A stretch of DNA of 64,000 nucleotides from positions 1,385,001 through 1,449,000 of the forward strand of contig CP159373.1 of the NCBI GenBank assembly GCA_032595685.2, in the 5' to 3' direction. The translations under genes were made by a program, and so were the position numbers. Below the pieces are notes generated by a model. The model was given only the letters and a program-made list of their open reading frames with translations. It ran no database searches and had not been told where the DNA came from. Source of the stretch: Candidatus Electrothrix aestuarii. GTDB lineage: Bacteria; Desulfobacterota; Desulfobulbia; Desulfobulbales; Desulfobulbaceae. Shown here piece by piece: positions 1-7,931 of the stretch; the first letter of the stretch is position 1; each line of letters opens with the position of its first letter.

Positions 1-319
1 ACTGAATCCCCTGTTTCAAAGAGACCTCCCAGGACAGGGGATCAAGCTGTCGGGATGAGGCGGCCAGTAGCGGCTGAAGCTGCATCTCAAAGTCCAGGGC
101 GAACAAGGTCTCTGTCACCCCGGCCTCGCTCAGGTACCAGCCGTTATAGCCCTTGGCCGGGTCCGGCACTACTGCGGAAAGGCCAAAGGGCTTGCCCACC
201 ACCAGTTTGTTGCCACTATTGCTACTGTTGACCGGCAGAACCGGCCCCCCTGAAATGAGCGGCCAGGCCAGCCATGTCAGCCCGATGAAAAATAACAGGA
301 AACATATTCCTTTGAACAT
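1..319 (-). CDS. Peptide/nickel-type ABC transporter substrate-binding protein (SBP_bac_5), N-terminal part
   Basis: The reading frame starts at the ATG at 319 and runs off the left edge, so only about 106 N-terminal residues are present. It opens with a hydrophobic export segment (residues 4-22). The segment GVTETLFALD, followed about 20 residues later by SWEVSLKQGI, is the typical N-terminal signature of the oligopeptide/nickel-binding family (NikA, CntA, OppA). Such proteins bind a small ligand outside the inner membrane and deliver it to an ABC permease. It is the last gene seen in a minus-strand metal-uptake locus and is separated from the methyltransferase gene by a palindromic repeat. 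Nickel or a metal-metallophore complex is the likely ligand, inferred from the context. The ligand-binding core is outside the window. Confidence 0.75.
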   Translation of the reverse strand, partial: MFKGICFLLFFIGLTWLAWPLISGGPVLPVNSSNSGNKLVVGKPFGLSAVVPDPAKGYNGWYLSEAGVTETLFALDFEMQLQPLLAASSRQLDPLSWEVSLKQGIQ

Positions 320-356
320 GTTCCCGAAAAGACGTTTCCTATCTTTCAGGCATATT

Positions 357-426
357 GTAGGGGCAGGCCCCTGTGCCTGCCCTGTGTCCTGGGATGAACC
401 GGGCGAACACAGGGGTTCGCCCCTAC
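357..426. repeat. Dispersed composite palindromic repeat, copy 1
   Basis: Two imperfect palindromes lie back to back: GTAGGGGCAGGCCCCTG running into TGCCTGCCC, then GGGCGAACACAGGGG running into TTCGCCCCTAC. The outer edges are GTAGGGG and CCCCTAC. The right half matches, in inverted orientation, the left half of the copy at 22050-22166. It fills the gap between the methyltransferase and substrate-binding-protein genes and could fold into a stable RNA stem. Confidence 0.8.
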
Positions 427-428
427 GA

Positions 429-1169
429 TTATTTTCCGGCATGGACAATAAAAAAAGAAGGTTCTTTTGGTTTCGCCTGATGTTTCTGATAAGGATGGGT
501 AGCAAAACAGGCGGTATCATAACAGCCTATTTCCTTAAAACTGGCCTGCTCCAGCAGCTGAACCGCATCGCTTGCATTCAAACCGGCATAGAAGGGAAGA
601 GAACGCTTCACTTTGGAATAGCTCCAGAAAAAATGCATGGAGCGCCTGCTGGTATCGCTGAACCGCTCCCGGAACATGTTCATCGCCAGACGGGGGACAC
701 TCTTCCAGGTACTGTTCATCCAGAACCCATCAGAGACAACCAGTTTGCCACCCGGTTTGAGCACTCGTTGCCATTCCTTCAGGGCCAGATCCGGATGCGG
801 CAGGGTCCAGAGCAGATTTCGCGACACAACCACATCAAAACTCTCATCGGCAAAGTCCAGATGTTCTGCATCGCCTGTCTGAAAACGAATGGGAAGCCCT
901 TCCTGAGCAGCATTCTGACGGGCCGTGGCAATCATTTCCTCAGAAAGATCCACCCCAGTCACCTCAAAGCCCTTATTGGCCAGGTAAACCGCGAATTGCC
1001 CTGTGCCGGTGCCCACATCAAGGGCCTTTTTGCCAGCCCCGTTCTCGACCAGGTCATGCAAGACTGCGGACCAGGTTTCCGCTATGGATGAGGACTTATC
1101 CTTATCCAGGCCATAGCTGCTACTTCTTTTATTCCAGTACGTCTTGATTGGTTCTTTCACATATTTCAC
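429..1169 (-). CDS. Class I SAM-dependent methyltransferase
   Basis: The product is 246 aa with a Rossmann-fold methyltransferase domain. Motif I DVGTGTGQFA is at residues 51-60, followed by VTGVDLSEEMI (acidic ribose-binding residue), GDAEHLDF and the motif IV region FDVVVSRNLLWTLP, then LKPGGKLVVSDG. This is the ubiE/biotin-synthesis BioC-like Methyltransf_11 architecture. It lies 40 bp downstream of the TonB receptor gene in the same orientation and probably belongs to the same transcription unit. An AAAGGAGG-like ribosome site precedes the ATG at 1169. The substrate is unknown. Methyltransferases of this type often sit beside nickel/opine ABC transporter genes, so modification of a metallophore or of a corrinoid-like ligand is possible but unproven. 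Confidence 0.85.
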   Translation of the reverse strand: MKYVKEPIKTYWNKRSSSYGLDKDKSSSIAETWSAVLHDLVENGAGKKALDVGTGTGQFAVYLANKGFEVTGVDLSEEMIATARQNAAQEGLPIRFQTGDAEHLDFADESFDVVVSRNLLWTLPHPDLALKEWQRVLKPGGKLVVSDGFWMNSTWKSVPRLAMNMFRERFSDTSRRSMHFFWSYSKVKRSLPFYAGLNASDAVQLLEQASFKEIGCYDTACFATHPYQKHQAKPKEPSFFIVHAGK

Positions 1170-1209
1170 AGCCCATCTCCTCCTTTGGGTTCCCCGGCCT
1201 TAGCCCGGT

Positions 1210-3561
1210 TTAATAAGAAAAGCTCAGGGTTGCGAGAGCAAAGCGCCCTGGCCCCTTGTAATACTCGTAGTATTCCTCGTCGAGAAGGTTATCCACAGAA
1301 ACGGACAGCGCCAGATGCTCAGAGGGTCTGTAGGTCAGCTTGGCATCCATGACATAATATTCGTCATCGCCCTTATAGGAATTTTCTCCATAGGCTGCAT
1401 ACTCATCGTCATAGCGGGAGTCGCAGTAGCGATAGCTCAGGTTCAGGTCCAGATTATCGGTGAAATAATAACCGATCCAGGCGCTCCAGATATTCGTGGG
1501 CACCTCATCCACTTCCCAACCCAACTTGGAAGAATCCTTGGTCACCGTATATTCGGACCAGTTATGGGTATAGAACAGGCCGCCCCGCAGATCAGCGGTG
1601 AAAGATGCCTCCACAGCCGCCTCAATACCGTTGACCTCGGCCTCATCCGCATTGATCCTGGTTTTATCGATAACCTGCGTGCCATCAGCCAAGGTGGAGT
1701 TTTTACTGGTACTGACGATCATGTCTTCAAAATCGTTTTCAAAATAGGTCAGCTTGACCCGGACCCGTTTCTTCCAGAATTCCCATTCCGTACCCACTTC
1801 CCAGGAGGTATTGGTCTCCGGTTTCAGATCTGGATTAGGGCTGGCCATAGAGATAGTTCCACCCCCTTCCCAGTAATAGCTTGAGGTTCGGTAGTACAGC
1901 GAGGGCGCTGTAAAGGATTGGCCATAGGAGGCCCGCACAGTACCGTTCTCCAGGGGATGATAGACCACAGAAGCCTTGGGGCTGAACTGGCCGTCATCGG
2001 TATCTGGATGTTGGGTATAATATTCTCCAGAGAGGCTGGAGTAATAATCCGCATCACTACCCCACCAATGGTCATATCGACCGCCGAGATAGAGAGTCAG
2101 CGGATCAAGCGGGGAATATTCAGCCTGAACAAAGGTGCCCAGGGTCTGATTGGTGCCGTTGGTTTTTTCCCGAGTGGAAATAATGCTGTCCTCGTCCGAG
2201 GCGTTAGAGAGATTGCTGTCCGTTACCGTTGCCTCTTCCTGTACGCCCTGAGTGCCCACGGTCAGGAGCAAGCTGTCTGAAAGCAAATGAAAGGTGGCGG
2301 TCAGGTCAGCCTGAGTCAGGGAGCTGTCCTCTGCTTTATAGCGGCTACTGCTCTCATAATGGGTGCCAGCCTCCTTATCGTTGAATCCGACCATCATTGT
2401 CAGGTCAAGTAAATCAGGGACGGTATGATCAATGTGCAGGCTATGCACCAGGGACTCTTTTTCTTTGGTATCTGAGGTAAAAAGAGAGGGGCTCAGGCTT
2501 ACCAGGGAAGTCTTACCGCCGTCCTGAATATAGACATCTCCCTCATAGACTGCATTGCCCGAGGAATCGCGGAGGAGGCTTGTCCCGTCCTCCCAGCCAT
2601 ATTCAAATTTGCTGGCACTCAGACTGTACCAAAGGCGAGTGTTCTCAGAAAAATCATAGCCTGTCTTGATAAAGACACCGTAATCTTCATACCAGTTATT
2701 GCCCTGATCACCAATCTTATAACGGGTCTTACCGGTCTGCGGATCAATGTCTTTTTCCCAACCCGTTACTACGGGAATGGATGAATCAGCCGCTCCTTCT
2801 ATAGAACTTAGGCTCTTATAAGAGGGTGTGGTAACGTAGCTGTCCGAGGTTCTGGATTTAAAGCTGAAAGAGTAAAAGAAGCGCTGGCCAAGCACGCGGT
2901 CAGCCCATGATGCTTCATCAATGCCTTCTTCGGATTTGCCAAAGGGACGATCAGCAAAGTGGAAGCTGTAGAAACGGCTGTTCCAGTCCCCAAAAGAAAC
3001 TGAGGCGTCTATCTCCTGGCCTTCCGGGATCCTGGTTGTGTAGCTGACCACAGCGGTCTGAGCCATTGTGCCATACAGGGCGGAAAACGGCCCCCGCACT
3101 ACGTCCACTTTTTCCAGATCAGACATGGGAACAGCTGCGGTATCCACATAATACCCGTAATCGTACCAGTTCATACCGTCGACCTGCATCAGGGCTCTTC
3201 TGCCCCTGACCATCGGACGAGCCCAGTAATCAGCCAGTCCCCTGTATTGCCTTGCCCAGACGCCCTCAGTGAGATGTAGTACCTTGAAGGGGTGCTCAGC
3301 ACTAAAGGCATTGATCTGCTCTTCTGTAATCACAGAGACACTACCCGGAGCATCCAGGAGTTTTTTCGGGGTCTTGGTGGCAATAACTGTGACCGGCTCC
3401 AGCTCATAGGTCTTTTGTTGCTCTACCTGCTGCTCTGTCTGCTGTTCTGTCTGCTGTTCTGCTGTTGCAGCACTCTCTTCCCCCTGGGCTGGCAGAATAC
3501 AGGTCAGGGGAATAAGGGCCATCGAAGTGCAGTAGAGTGAAAGTTTCCAAGGGGGTATCAT
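1210..3561 (-). CDS. TonB-dependent outer-membrane receptor (metallophore/cobalamin type)
   Basis: The product is 783 aa. It has a signal peptide (about residues 1-27), a Gln-rich linker with repeated EQQ units (about residues 36-50), a TonB-box-like EPVTVIATK and a plug domain with VDVVRGPFSALYG. A 22-strand-type barrel follows and ends in the aromatic LATLSFSY. Receptors of this family import chelated metals or vitamin B12 across the outer membrane using TonB energy. Its start overlaps the end of the upstream nicotianamine-synthase-like gene by 4 bp (ATGA), indicating translational coupling. By analogy with the pseudopaline locus, where receptor and synthase genes are co-transcribed, it probably takes up a nicotianamine-like metal complex. 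The ligand is inferred. Confidence 0.93.
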   Translation of the reverse strand: MIPPWKLSLYCTSMALIPLTCILPAQGEESAATAEQQTEQQTEQQVEQQKTYELEPVTVIATKTPKKLLDAPGSVSVITEEQINAFSAEHPFKVLHLTEGVWARQYRGLADYWARPMVRGRRALMQVDGMNWYDYGYYVDTAAVPMSDLEKVDVVRGPFSALYGTMAQTAVVSYTTRIPEGQEIDASVSFGDWNSRFYSFHFADRPFGKSEEGIDEASWADRVLGQRFFYSFSFKSRTSDSYVTTPSYKSLSSIEGAADSSIPVVTGWEKDIDPQTGKTRYKIGDQGNNWYEDYGVFIKTGYDFSENTRLWYSLSASKFEYGWEDGTSLLRDSSGNAVYEGDVYIQDGGKTSLVSLSPSLFTSDTKEKESLVHSLHIDHTVPDLLDLTMMVGFNDKEAGTHYESSSRYKAEDSSLTQADLTATFHLLSDSLLLTVGTQGVQEEATVTDSNLSNASDEDSIISTREKTNGTNQTLGTFVQAEYSPLDPLTLYLGGRYDHWWGSDADYYSSLSGEYYTQHPDTDDGQFSPKASVVYHPLENGTVRASYGQSFTAPSLYYRTSSYYWEGGGTISMASPNPDLKPETNTSWEVGTEWEFWKKRVRVKLTYFENDFEDMIVSTSKNSTLADGTQVIDKTRINADEAEVNGIEAAVEASFTADLRGGLFYTHNWSEYTVTKDSSKLGWEVDEVPTNIWSAWIGYYFTDNLDLNLSYRYCDSRYDDEYAAYGENSYKGDDEYYVMDAKLTYRPSEHLALSVSVDNLLDEEYYEYYKGPGRFALATLSFSY

Positions 3562-4415
3562 AAAGTTTCTCCAAAAAAATAAAACGGATGGTCAGCAGGA
3601 TGCTTCCTGACCATGACAACGGTATTATTCACTGGTGGTCGCGGGGGGATGCGACAATGGCGAGAGAAGGCATCCGGGAGGAGAAAGTCTTCCTCCTGAT
3701 CCAGAATTCTCCGTAGCCCCTTTTCATAGAGCCGATAGGACACAAGACTGTCTGCGGGCAGAATCCGGGCAAGACGGCGGAAGATCTCCTGCTTAGGCCG
3801 AGCCATAGCCGCGACCATGACTAATTTACAGTCCACCATCTTGCTTTCTTTGTGCAAAGTAAAATGATCGCCTACAAGGATGCTGATCTGCTCCTGCATT
3901 CCCAGATGCTCCAGCAAATGCCGGGAAAATTCAGCAGAGTCCTGATCTCGCTCAATCCCCAGACCATTGAGTCCGTATTCGGAACAGAGCAGGATCAGAG
4001 AAAGGGGCAAGGGACCTGAGCCGAGAAAAATGACCCGGTCACCTGGCTGAAGGTTTGCCCCCTGTTGCTCTGTCGCAGCCAGCTGCACATAATTCGGGTA
4101 AAAGGTGAATCCCTGTATTGCTTGCCAGGGATGAGAGTTTTCCAGGAGGGAGCGGGCCTGCTGAATCTCCAGGCGGAGGCTGTAGAGATTACGCAAACGG
4201 CTGATCTCTGGCAGCACCGAAGCCAGCTCCTGGGCATAGAGGAGTCGCTCCACAATCTCCGGTTCCACATCCTGCGCTGCCAGAATGTCCAGCTCTCGAA
4301 AAAGCGGGTCAAGGACAGTTGCATCTCCCTGAAGGATCTCTTCATCGCGCAGGGGACGTACAGACTCAGAGATACGGGCCAGCGTAGCAGCAAGTTCCGT
4401 GTAATCAGGTATCAT
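3558..4415 (-). CDS. Nicotianamine synthase-like protein (CntL/NAS family), copy A
   Basis: The product is 285 aa. An N-terminal helical half is followed by a Rossmann-like SAM-binding half with IFLGSGPLPLSLILL (GSGPLPLS at residues 132-139), the diagnostic glycine/proline loop of nicotianamine synthases. FYPNYVQL at about 105-112, VMVAAMA near 205 and NNTVVMVRK near the C terminus match conserved NAS positions. NAS enzymes move aminobutyrate groups from SAM to an amino acid or to each other, making nicotianamine, staphylopine or pseudopaline precursors. The gene overlaps both neighbours by 4 bp (another NAS-like gene upstream, a TonB receptor downstream). No opine dehydrogenase (CntM-like) gene is visible, so the product may be nicotianamine-like rather than an opine. 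The family call is firm; the product is inference. Confidence 0.82.
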   Translation of the reverse strand: MIPDYTELAATLARISESVRPLRDEEILQGDATVLDPLFRELDILAAQDVEPEIVERLLYAQELASVLPEISRLRNLYSLRLEIQQARSLLENSHPWQAIQGFTFYPNYVQLAATEQQGANLQPGDRVIFLGSGPLPLSLILLCSEYGLNGLGIERDQDSAEFSRHLLEHLGMQEQISILVGDHFTLHKESKMVDCKLVMVAAMARPKQEIFRRLARILPADSLVSYRLYEKGLRRILDQEEDFLLPDAFSRHCRIPPRPPVNNTVVMVRKHPADHPFYFFGETL

Positions 4416-5296
4416 CCATTCATCTCCAGCTGAAGCAGCGTATTATTTACTCTGTTGTTTTCCGGCCTGATCTCCTGATGAACACGAAAGCCCATATAGT
4501 CCTCCTCCCGTAGAGGGGGATGAAGCAGAGTCAAGAGACCAGAATAGGTCCGACAGATTACAGGTCGTTTTTGGCTGGCCTTCATAATTCGGTACAGACT
4601 GGCAAAAATCTTGCGTTTCGGTTCAGCCAGTGCCGCAACCACCACCACATCCCAGTCCAGAGCGGCAAGCATCTCTTCTGTCCCCTGAAGGATAGAAATC
4701 TCCTGATCAAGTTCCAGGCGCTCAAGACATTGCCGGGCCAAAGAAACTGCCTTAGGGTCAATATCCAAACCAATAGAGCTGATGCCATAGAGACGGTTGA
4801 GCAGGATGAGGGAAAGCGGCATGGGGCCGCAGCCTATAAAAACCAACTTTTGCGGGCGGGGTAGATCAAGCTGCTCCATCTGGGTGCGGATCAGTGTTTC
4901 GTAGCGGGGATACAGGCCGAAAAACTGCAGGGGCTGCCAGGGATCATCAGCGGCCAAAACCTCATGGACCAGATAGGTCTCATGCACCTCGAAGAAGGTA
5001 TTATAATACCAACGAATATCCGGCAGGATCTCCTGGATCTCTGCACTGGCCAGGATACGCTCAGCCAAGTGCGAGCCGCATTCGAGATGGGCAATATCAT
5101 CCAGAATCAAATAGAGCTGATAGATATCCTGCTGGGAAAGTTGGCGAAGCTCTTGCTGACTATAGCCGCTGAGTTGCGTATGAAAGTCCCGGAGCCGCTC
5201 CGATACCAGGTGATAACTGCGTTCACAGTCCCGGCAACAGTTCACAAAGGCCTGGTCTGTCAGGCTATGTTCATGGGAAAAAGGAAAAACATGCAT
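4412..5296 (-). CDS. Nicotianamine synthase-like protein (CntL/NAS family), copy B
   Basis: The product is 294 aa with the same two-part build as the downstream copy. It has LVFIGCGPMPLSLILL (GCGPMPLS at 155-162), YPRYETLIRTQ at about 129-139, VVVVAALAEPKRK at the NAS acceptor-pocket position and NNTLLQLEM near the C terminus. It is clearly diverged from copy A, so the two are old paralogues rather than a recent duplication. The N-terminal 90 residues contain several Cys and His residues (CCRDC at 20-24). The two enzymes could act in sequence, form a heteromer, or use different amino-acid acceptors. The gene begins 4 bp after the ABC ATPase gene and overlaps copy A by 4 bp, forming a tight operon. 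Confidence 0.82.
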   Translation of the reverse strand: MHVFPFSHEHSLTDQAFVNCCRDCERSYHLVSERLRDFHTQLSGYSQQELRQLSQQDIYQLYLILDDIAHLECGSHLAERILASAEIQEILPDIRWYYNTFFEVHETYLVHEVLAADDPWQPLQFFGLYPRYETLIRTQMEQLDLPRPQKLVFIGCGPMPLSLILLNRLYGISSIGLDIDPKAVSLARQCLERLELDQEISILQGTEEMLAALDWDVVVVAALAEPKRKIFASLYRIMKASQKRPVICRTYSGLLTLLHPPLREEDYMGFRVHQEIRPENNRVNNTLLQLEMNG

Positions 5297-5299
5297 AGC

Positions 5300-6106
5300 T
5301 CAGGATAATTCAGCGTTTTCCGGTAAAGACTGAACATTGTTAAGATGGGCGTGCGGCTGCCTGCCATAGGGGTGGGAGTGACGGTGATCATGGAGATAGG
5401 AGAGATCGTTCATTGTCACCTGCCCCAGGTCCATCGCGCAAACTTCATAACAGGTGTCAGCCAGCAAACTCCAGTCATGGGAGATAATCAGCAAAGCCAG
5501 ATCCAACCCGTTCATGACCTCAATCAAGCGGGAGCGGGTTGCCGCATCGAGATTATTGGTGGGTTCATCCAGAAGCAAGGCATCCGGGCGCATGGCCAGG
5601 ATAGTTGCCAAAGACACCATCTTCTTTTCCCCGCCGGAAAGCTGATGGGTAATCCGCTGTTCAAGGTGCTCCAATTTAAGCTCGTAGAGGGTCTGACGGG
5701 CTATTTCCCTGGCCTCTTGTGGGGTTGCACCAAAATTGAGCGGTCCAAAGGCCACATCCTCCAGCACGGTCGGAGAAAAGAGCTGATCATCAGAGTCCTG
5801 AAAAAGGAGCCCCACCTTCCGGCGCAGTTTTCTGAAATCCTCCTTATCATGCATCTCTTCCCCGTTAAACAGCACCAGGCCTGATTCCGGTTTAAGTAGC
5901 CCCATAATAACATGGAAGAGCGAGGTCTTACCAGAACCGTTCGGCCCGACCAGACCCACGCGCTGCTGCCTTTCCAGAAAAAAATTAATTCCTTGTAACA
6001 GCTGCAAATCTGTCCCCGGATAATGAAAACAGATGTCCCGTAATTCTATTAAATGTGGCCTGCTGTCGAATTTTTTTTCCGGTTGCATAGCATTATTGAT
6101 CAGCAT
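5300..6106 (-). CDS. Energy-coupling-factor/CbiO-like metal transporter ATP-binding protein
   Basis: The product is 268 aa. It has Walker A GPNGSGKTS (54-62), Q-loop FQDSDDQLF (102-110), signature LSGGEKK (156-162), Walker B LLLDEP (177-182) and switch His210. The FQDSDDQLFSPTVLEDVAFGPLN stretch is characteristic of CbiO/NikO-type ATPases of cobalt/nickel ECF transporters. A His-rich tail (HDHRHSHPYGRQPHAH, from about residue 239) is likely metal-binding. No CbiM/CbiQ-type membrane genes are adjacent in the window, so its permease partner is unknown. It heads the tight operon that continues with the two NAS-like genes and the TonB receptor. Confidence 0.88.
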   Translation of the reverse strand: MLINNAMQPEKKFDSRPHLIELRDICFHYPGTDLQLLQGINFFLERQQRVGLVGPNGSGKTSLFHVIMGLLKPESGLVLFNGEEMHDKEDFRKLRRKVGLLFQDSDDQLFSPTVLEDVAFGPLNFGATPQEAREIARQTLYELKLEHLEQRITHQLSGGEKKMVSLATILAMRPDALLLDEPTNNLDAATRSRLIEVMNGLDLALLIISHDWSLLADTCYEVCAMDLGQVTMNDLSYLHDHRHSHPYGRQPHAHLNNVQSLPENAELS

Positions 6107-6456
6107 TCCTTAATAATTCTTTCCTTCTGTTGAGCCTTAAAAGGAGCTGATACCCCAGCCAGGCTTGTAGTTATCACTATTATAAATTTCATACGTTTTT
6201 ATTTTCCGTATTACTTATCACGATTCAGACAACCCAGACAATAGGGTTTATGGCTTATTTTATCGGGCAGAATCCCCAGAAGACGGGTAAGAAGGAAGGT
6301 CCTTTAAAGAGAAACGGCAGCCACAGAAAAAGAAGATGGAAAAAACTGCAGCCACCGCCCATGAGAGTTCTTAACAGGAAATAGATCAGTGCCACCGAAT
6401 CAGCAAAGGAACTGAAAAACTCTTGTTTGAATCGGTGGGGTAAAATCTACAAAGCT
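6107..6456. other. Intergenic region with an inverted repeat
   Basis: No credible gene is seen here. It is the leader of the minus-strand ATPase/NAS operon. An 11-bp inverted repeat with one central mismatch (CCACCGAATCA at 6392-6402, TGAATCGGTGG at 6428-6438) could be a stem in the leader RNA. I do not see a clear cobalamin or NiCo riboswitch core. Confidence 0.4.
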
Positions 6457-6484
6457 TATAAAAGGGGCACTGAGAGCTTGCCCC
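6457..6484 (-). terminator. Intrinsic terminator after the NicO gene
   Basis: Read on the minus strand, GGGGC...GCCCC (6484-6480 with 6468-6464) forms a short stem followed directly by TTTTAT. It lies just past the stop codon of the NicO permease gene. Confidence 0.6.
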
Positions 6485-6487
6485 GTT

Positions 6488-7498
6488 CTAAAACCAGATA
6501 CTTTTAACAGAGTGGAACATGGTATAGGATCCTATTCCTATAATCAGTAAGGCGCTGACGAGGCCCATACGCCGGGCAAAGTCGAGGTTTTCACTAATCT
6601 TCCCGGTCAGACGTCCAGCCTGAGACAGAATCACGCCTATACTCATCATAACCAACCCCAATCCCAAACTGAAAAACAAGGTTACGCTTAGCCCTTGCGC
6701 GATCTTACCGGCCGCAATAGCAGCTAATAAGGTGGCGATGGCTGCCGGGCAAGGGATGATACCGCCGGAAATTCCCAGCATCAAGAGTTCCCAGGGATTT
6801 TTTTTGCCACTCGCGTGTTCATGATGTGTATGTCCCTTTTCGCTATGATTATGACTATCATGCTTACCATGACTATGATGACTATGATGGCTGTGTTCAT
6901 GGTAGCCATCATGCTCGTGATCATGGGTATGGGGATGATGATGCTCGTGGGTGTGTTCATGCTCGTCAGAAGTATGAGCATGATCGTGGTCATGAGTATG
7001 TTTGTGGGAATGATGGTCTTGATGGCTATGACTATGTTCATGTTCGTCATGAGAGTGCTCATCATGGCTATGCGAATGACCATGCTGGTCATGTGAATAT
7101 CCATCATGAGTATGCAGATGGGTGTGGGGATGATGATGCTCATGACTGTGCCCTTTCCCAAAGAGATGGATATGGGTATGACCACTCTTGCCGGAAAGCC
7201 GCTGCCGGAGCATCCAGAGCCCCACCGCCAGGATAATCCCGGCGGAGACTAAACCGAGCCAGTTATGCAGTGTTTCCTCTGAATAGGTTCTGGACAAAAT
7301 TTGCGCCACAAGGCCCAGTAAAATAACACTGAAGGTGTGGGTAATGGTCACAATTGCCCCAAGCAGCATACCATCCCAAGCCCGCCCCCTTGTACCTATC
7401 ATATAGGCGGCAATAAGCGTTTTTCCGTGGCCGGGTTCAAAGGCATGCAAGGCACCAAGTGTTGCTGCTCCCGAATAGAGCATAAGGAGGTTGGTCAT
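6488..7498 (-). CDS. NicO-family nickel/cobalt permease with a very long His-rich loop
   Basis: The product is 336 aa from the preferred start. N-terminal helices contain HAFEPGHGKT (18-27) and a C-terminal half has GGIIPCPAA. Both are NicO/RcnA/HupE-type metal-transport motifs, so this is an inner-membrane Ni2+/Co2+ transporter. Between them, about residues 106-236 are a low-complexity loop made mostly of His, Asp, Glu and Ser (HSHEHHHPHTH and similar), much longer than the usual His loop, and probably binding metal. An in-frame ATG at 7600 would add 34 residues, but an AGGAAG ribosome site precedes the ATG at 7498 and the usual family N terminus begins there. It could be importer or exporter; the surrounding uptake genes favour import. 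Confidence 0.88.
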   Translation of the reverse strand: MTNLLMLYSGAATLGALHAFEPGHGKTLIAAYMIGTRGRAWDGMLLGAIVTITHTFSVILLGLVAQILSRTYSEETLHNWLGLVSAGIILAVGLWMLRQRLSGKSGHTHIHLFGKGHSHEHHHPHTHLHTHDGYSHDQHGHSHSHDEHSHDEHEHSHSHQDHHSHKHTHDHDHAHTSDEHEHTHEHHHPHTHDHEHDGYHEHSHHSHHSHGKHDSHNHSEKGHTHHEHASGKKNPWELLMLGISGGIIPCPAAIATLLAAIAAGKIAQGLSVTLFFSLGLGLVMMSIGVILSQAGRLTGKISENLDFARRMGLVSALLIIGIGSYTMFHSVKSIWF

Positions 7499-7930
7499 AA
7501 TACTTCCTGTTCCTTTCATGGTTGATAGTAATAAATGCAGATCGATAAAATTCCTATCAACCATATTTGCACCGCCCGTACAATGAGGCGTATACCTCAT
7601 TTTTGCAGGAATAATCCCCAGGGGTAATAGGTTTCCTTCAAAAAGAATCCCTCCAACAGAACACCATCCACCTGATATACCTTCCTTTCAAAGGCATCCG
7701 AAGAGCTGGAATTCTTCCAGTCTGTTCTGGGACCTGATCTTCTAAAAATATCTTAAAAAGGTTGAGCAACAATGACTATACAGATGAGGATACAGCTATA
7801 GAAAAGAGAGGATTACTTAAAATGAAAATATATAGTAAAAACATACAAAACAGCTTCCTGCCATATATCAAAACAAACAATAATAATCAAAAAGGAAAAT
7901 ACCTTGAAAAGATGTTACAAAATAATATAT
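7499..7930. other. Intergenic region upstream of the NicO gene
   Basis: No full gene is seen. At 7583-7600 the minus strand carries ATGAGG, a 6-bp centre, then CCTCAT, an inverted repeat suited to a dimeric regulator and lying in the NicO leader. A minus-strand frame of about 50 codons without a start codon (7597-7752, containing the peptide YQVDGVLLEGFF) reads like protein and may be a gene remnant. The stretch from 7760 to 7930 is AT-rich and shows nothing recognisable. Confidence 0.35.
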
Positions 7931-7931
7931 A

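Noticed and set aside
153-1091. 312-codon plus-strand frame across the methyltransferase and the repeat
   Set aside because: Runs antisense to the conserved methyltransferase and through a palindromic repeat; composition is not protein-like.
6107-6487. Possible cobalamin or NiCo riboswitch before the metal operon
   Set aside because: I could not find the conserved core motifs on the minus strand; only a simple inverted repeat is present.
6781-7236. Several Met- or Tyr-rich frames over the His-rich loop
   Set aside because: All are off-frame readings of the CAT/GAT repeats in the NicO gene.
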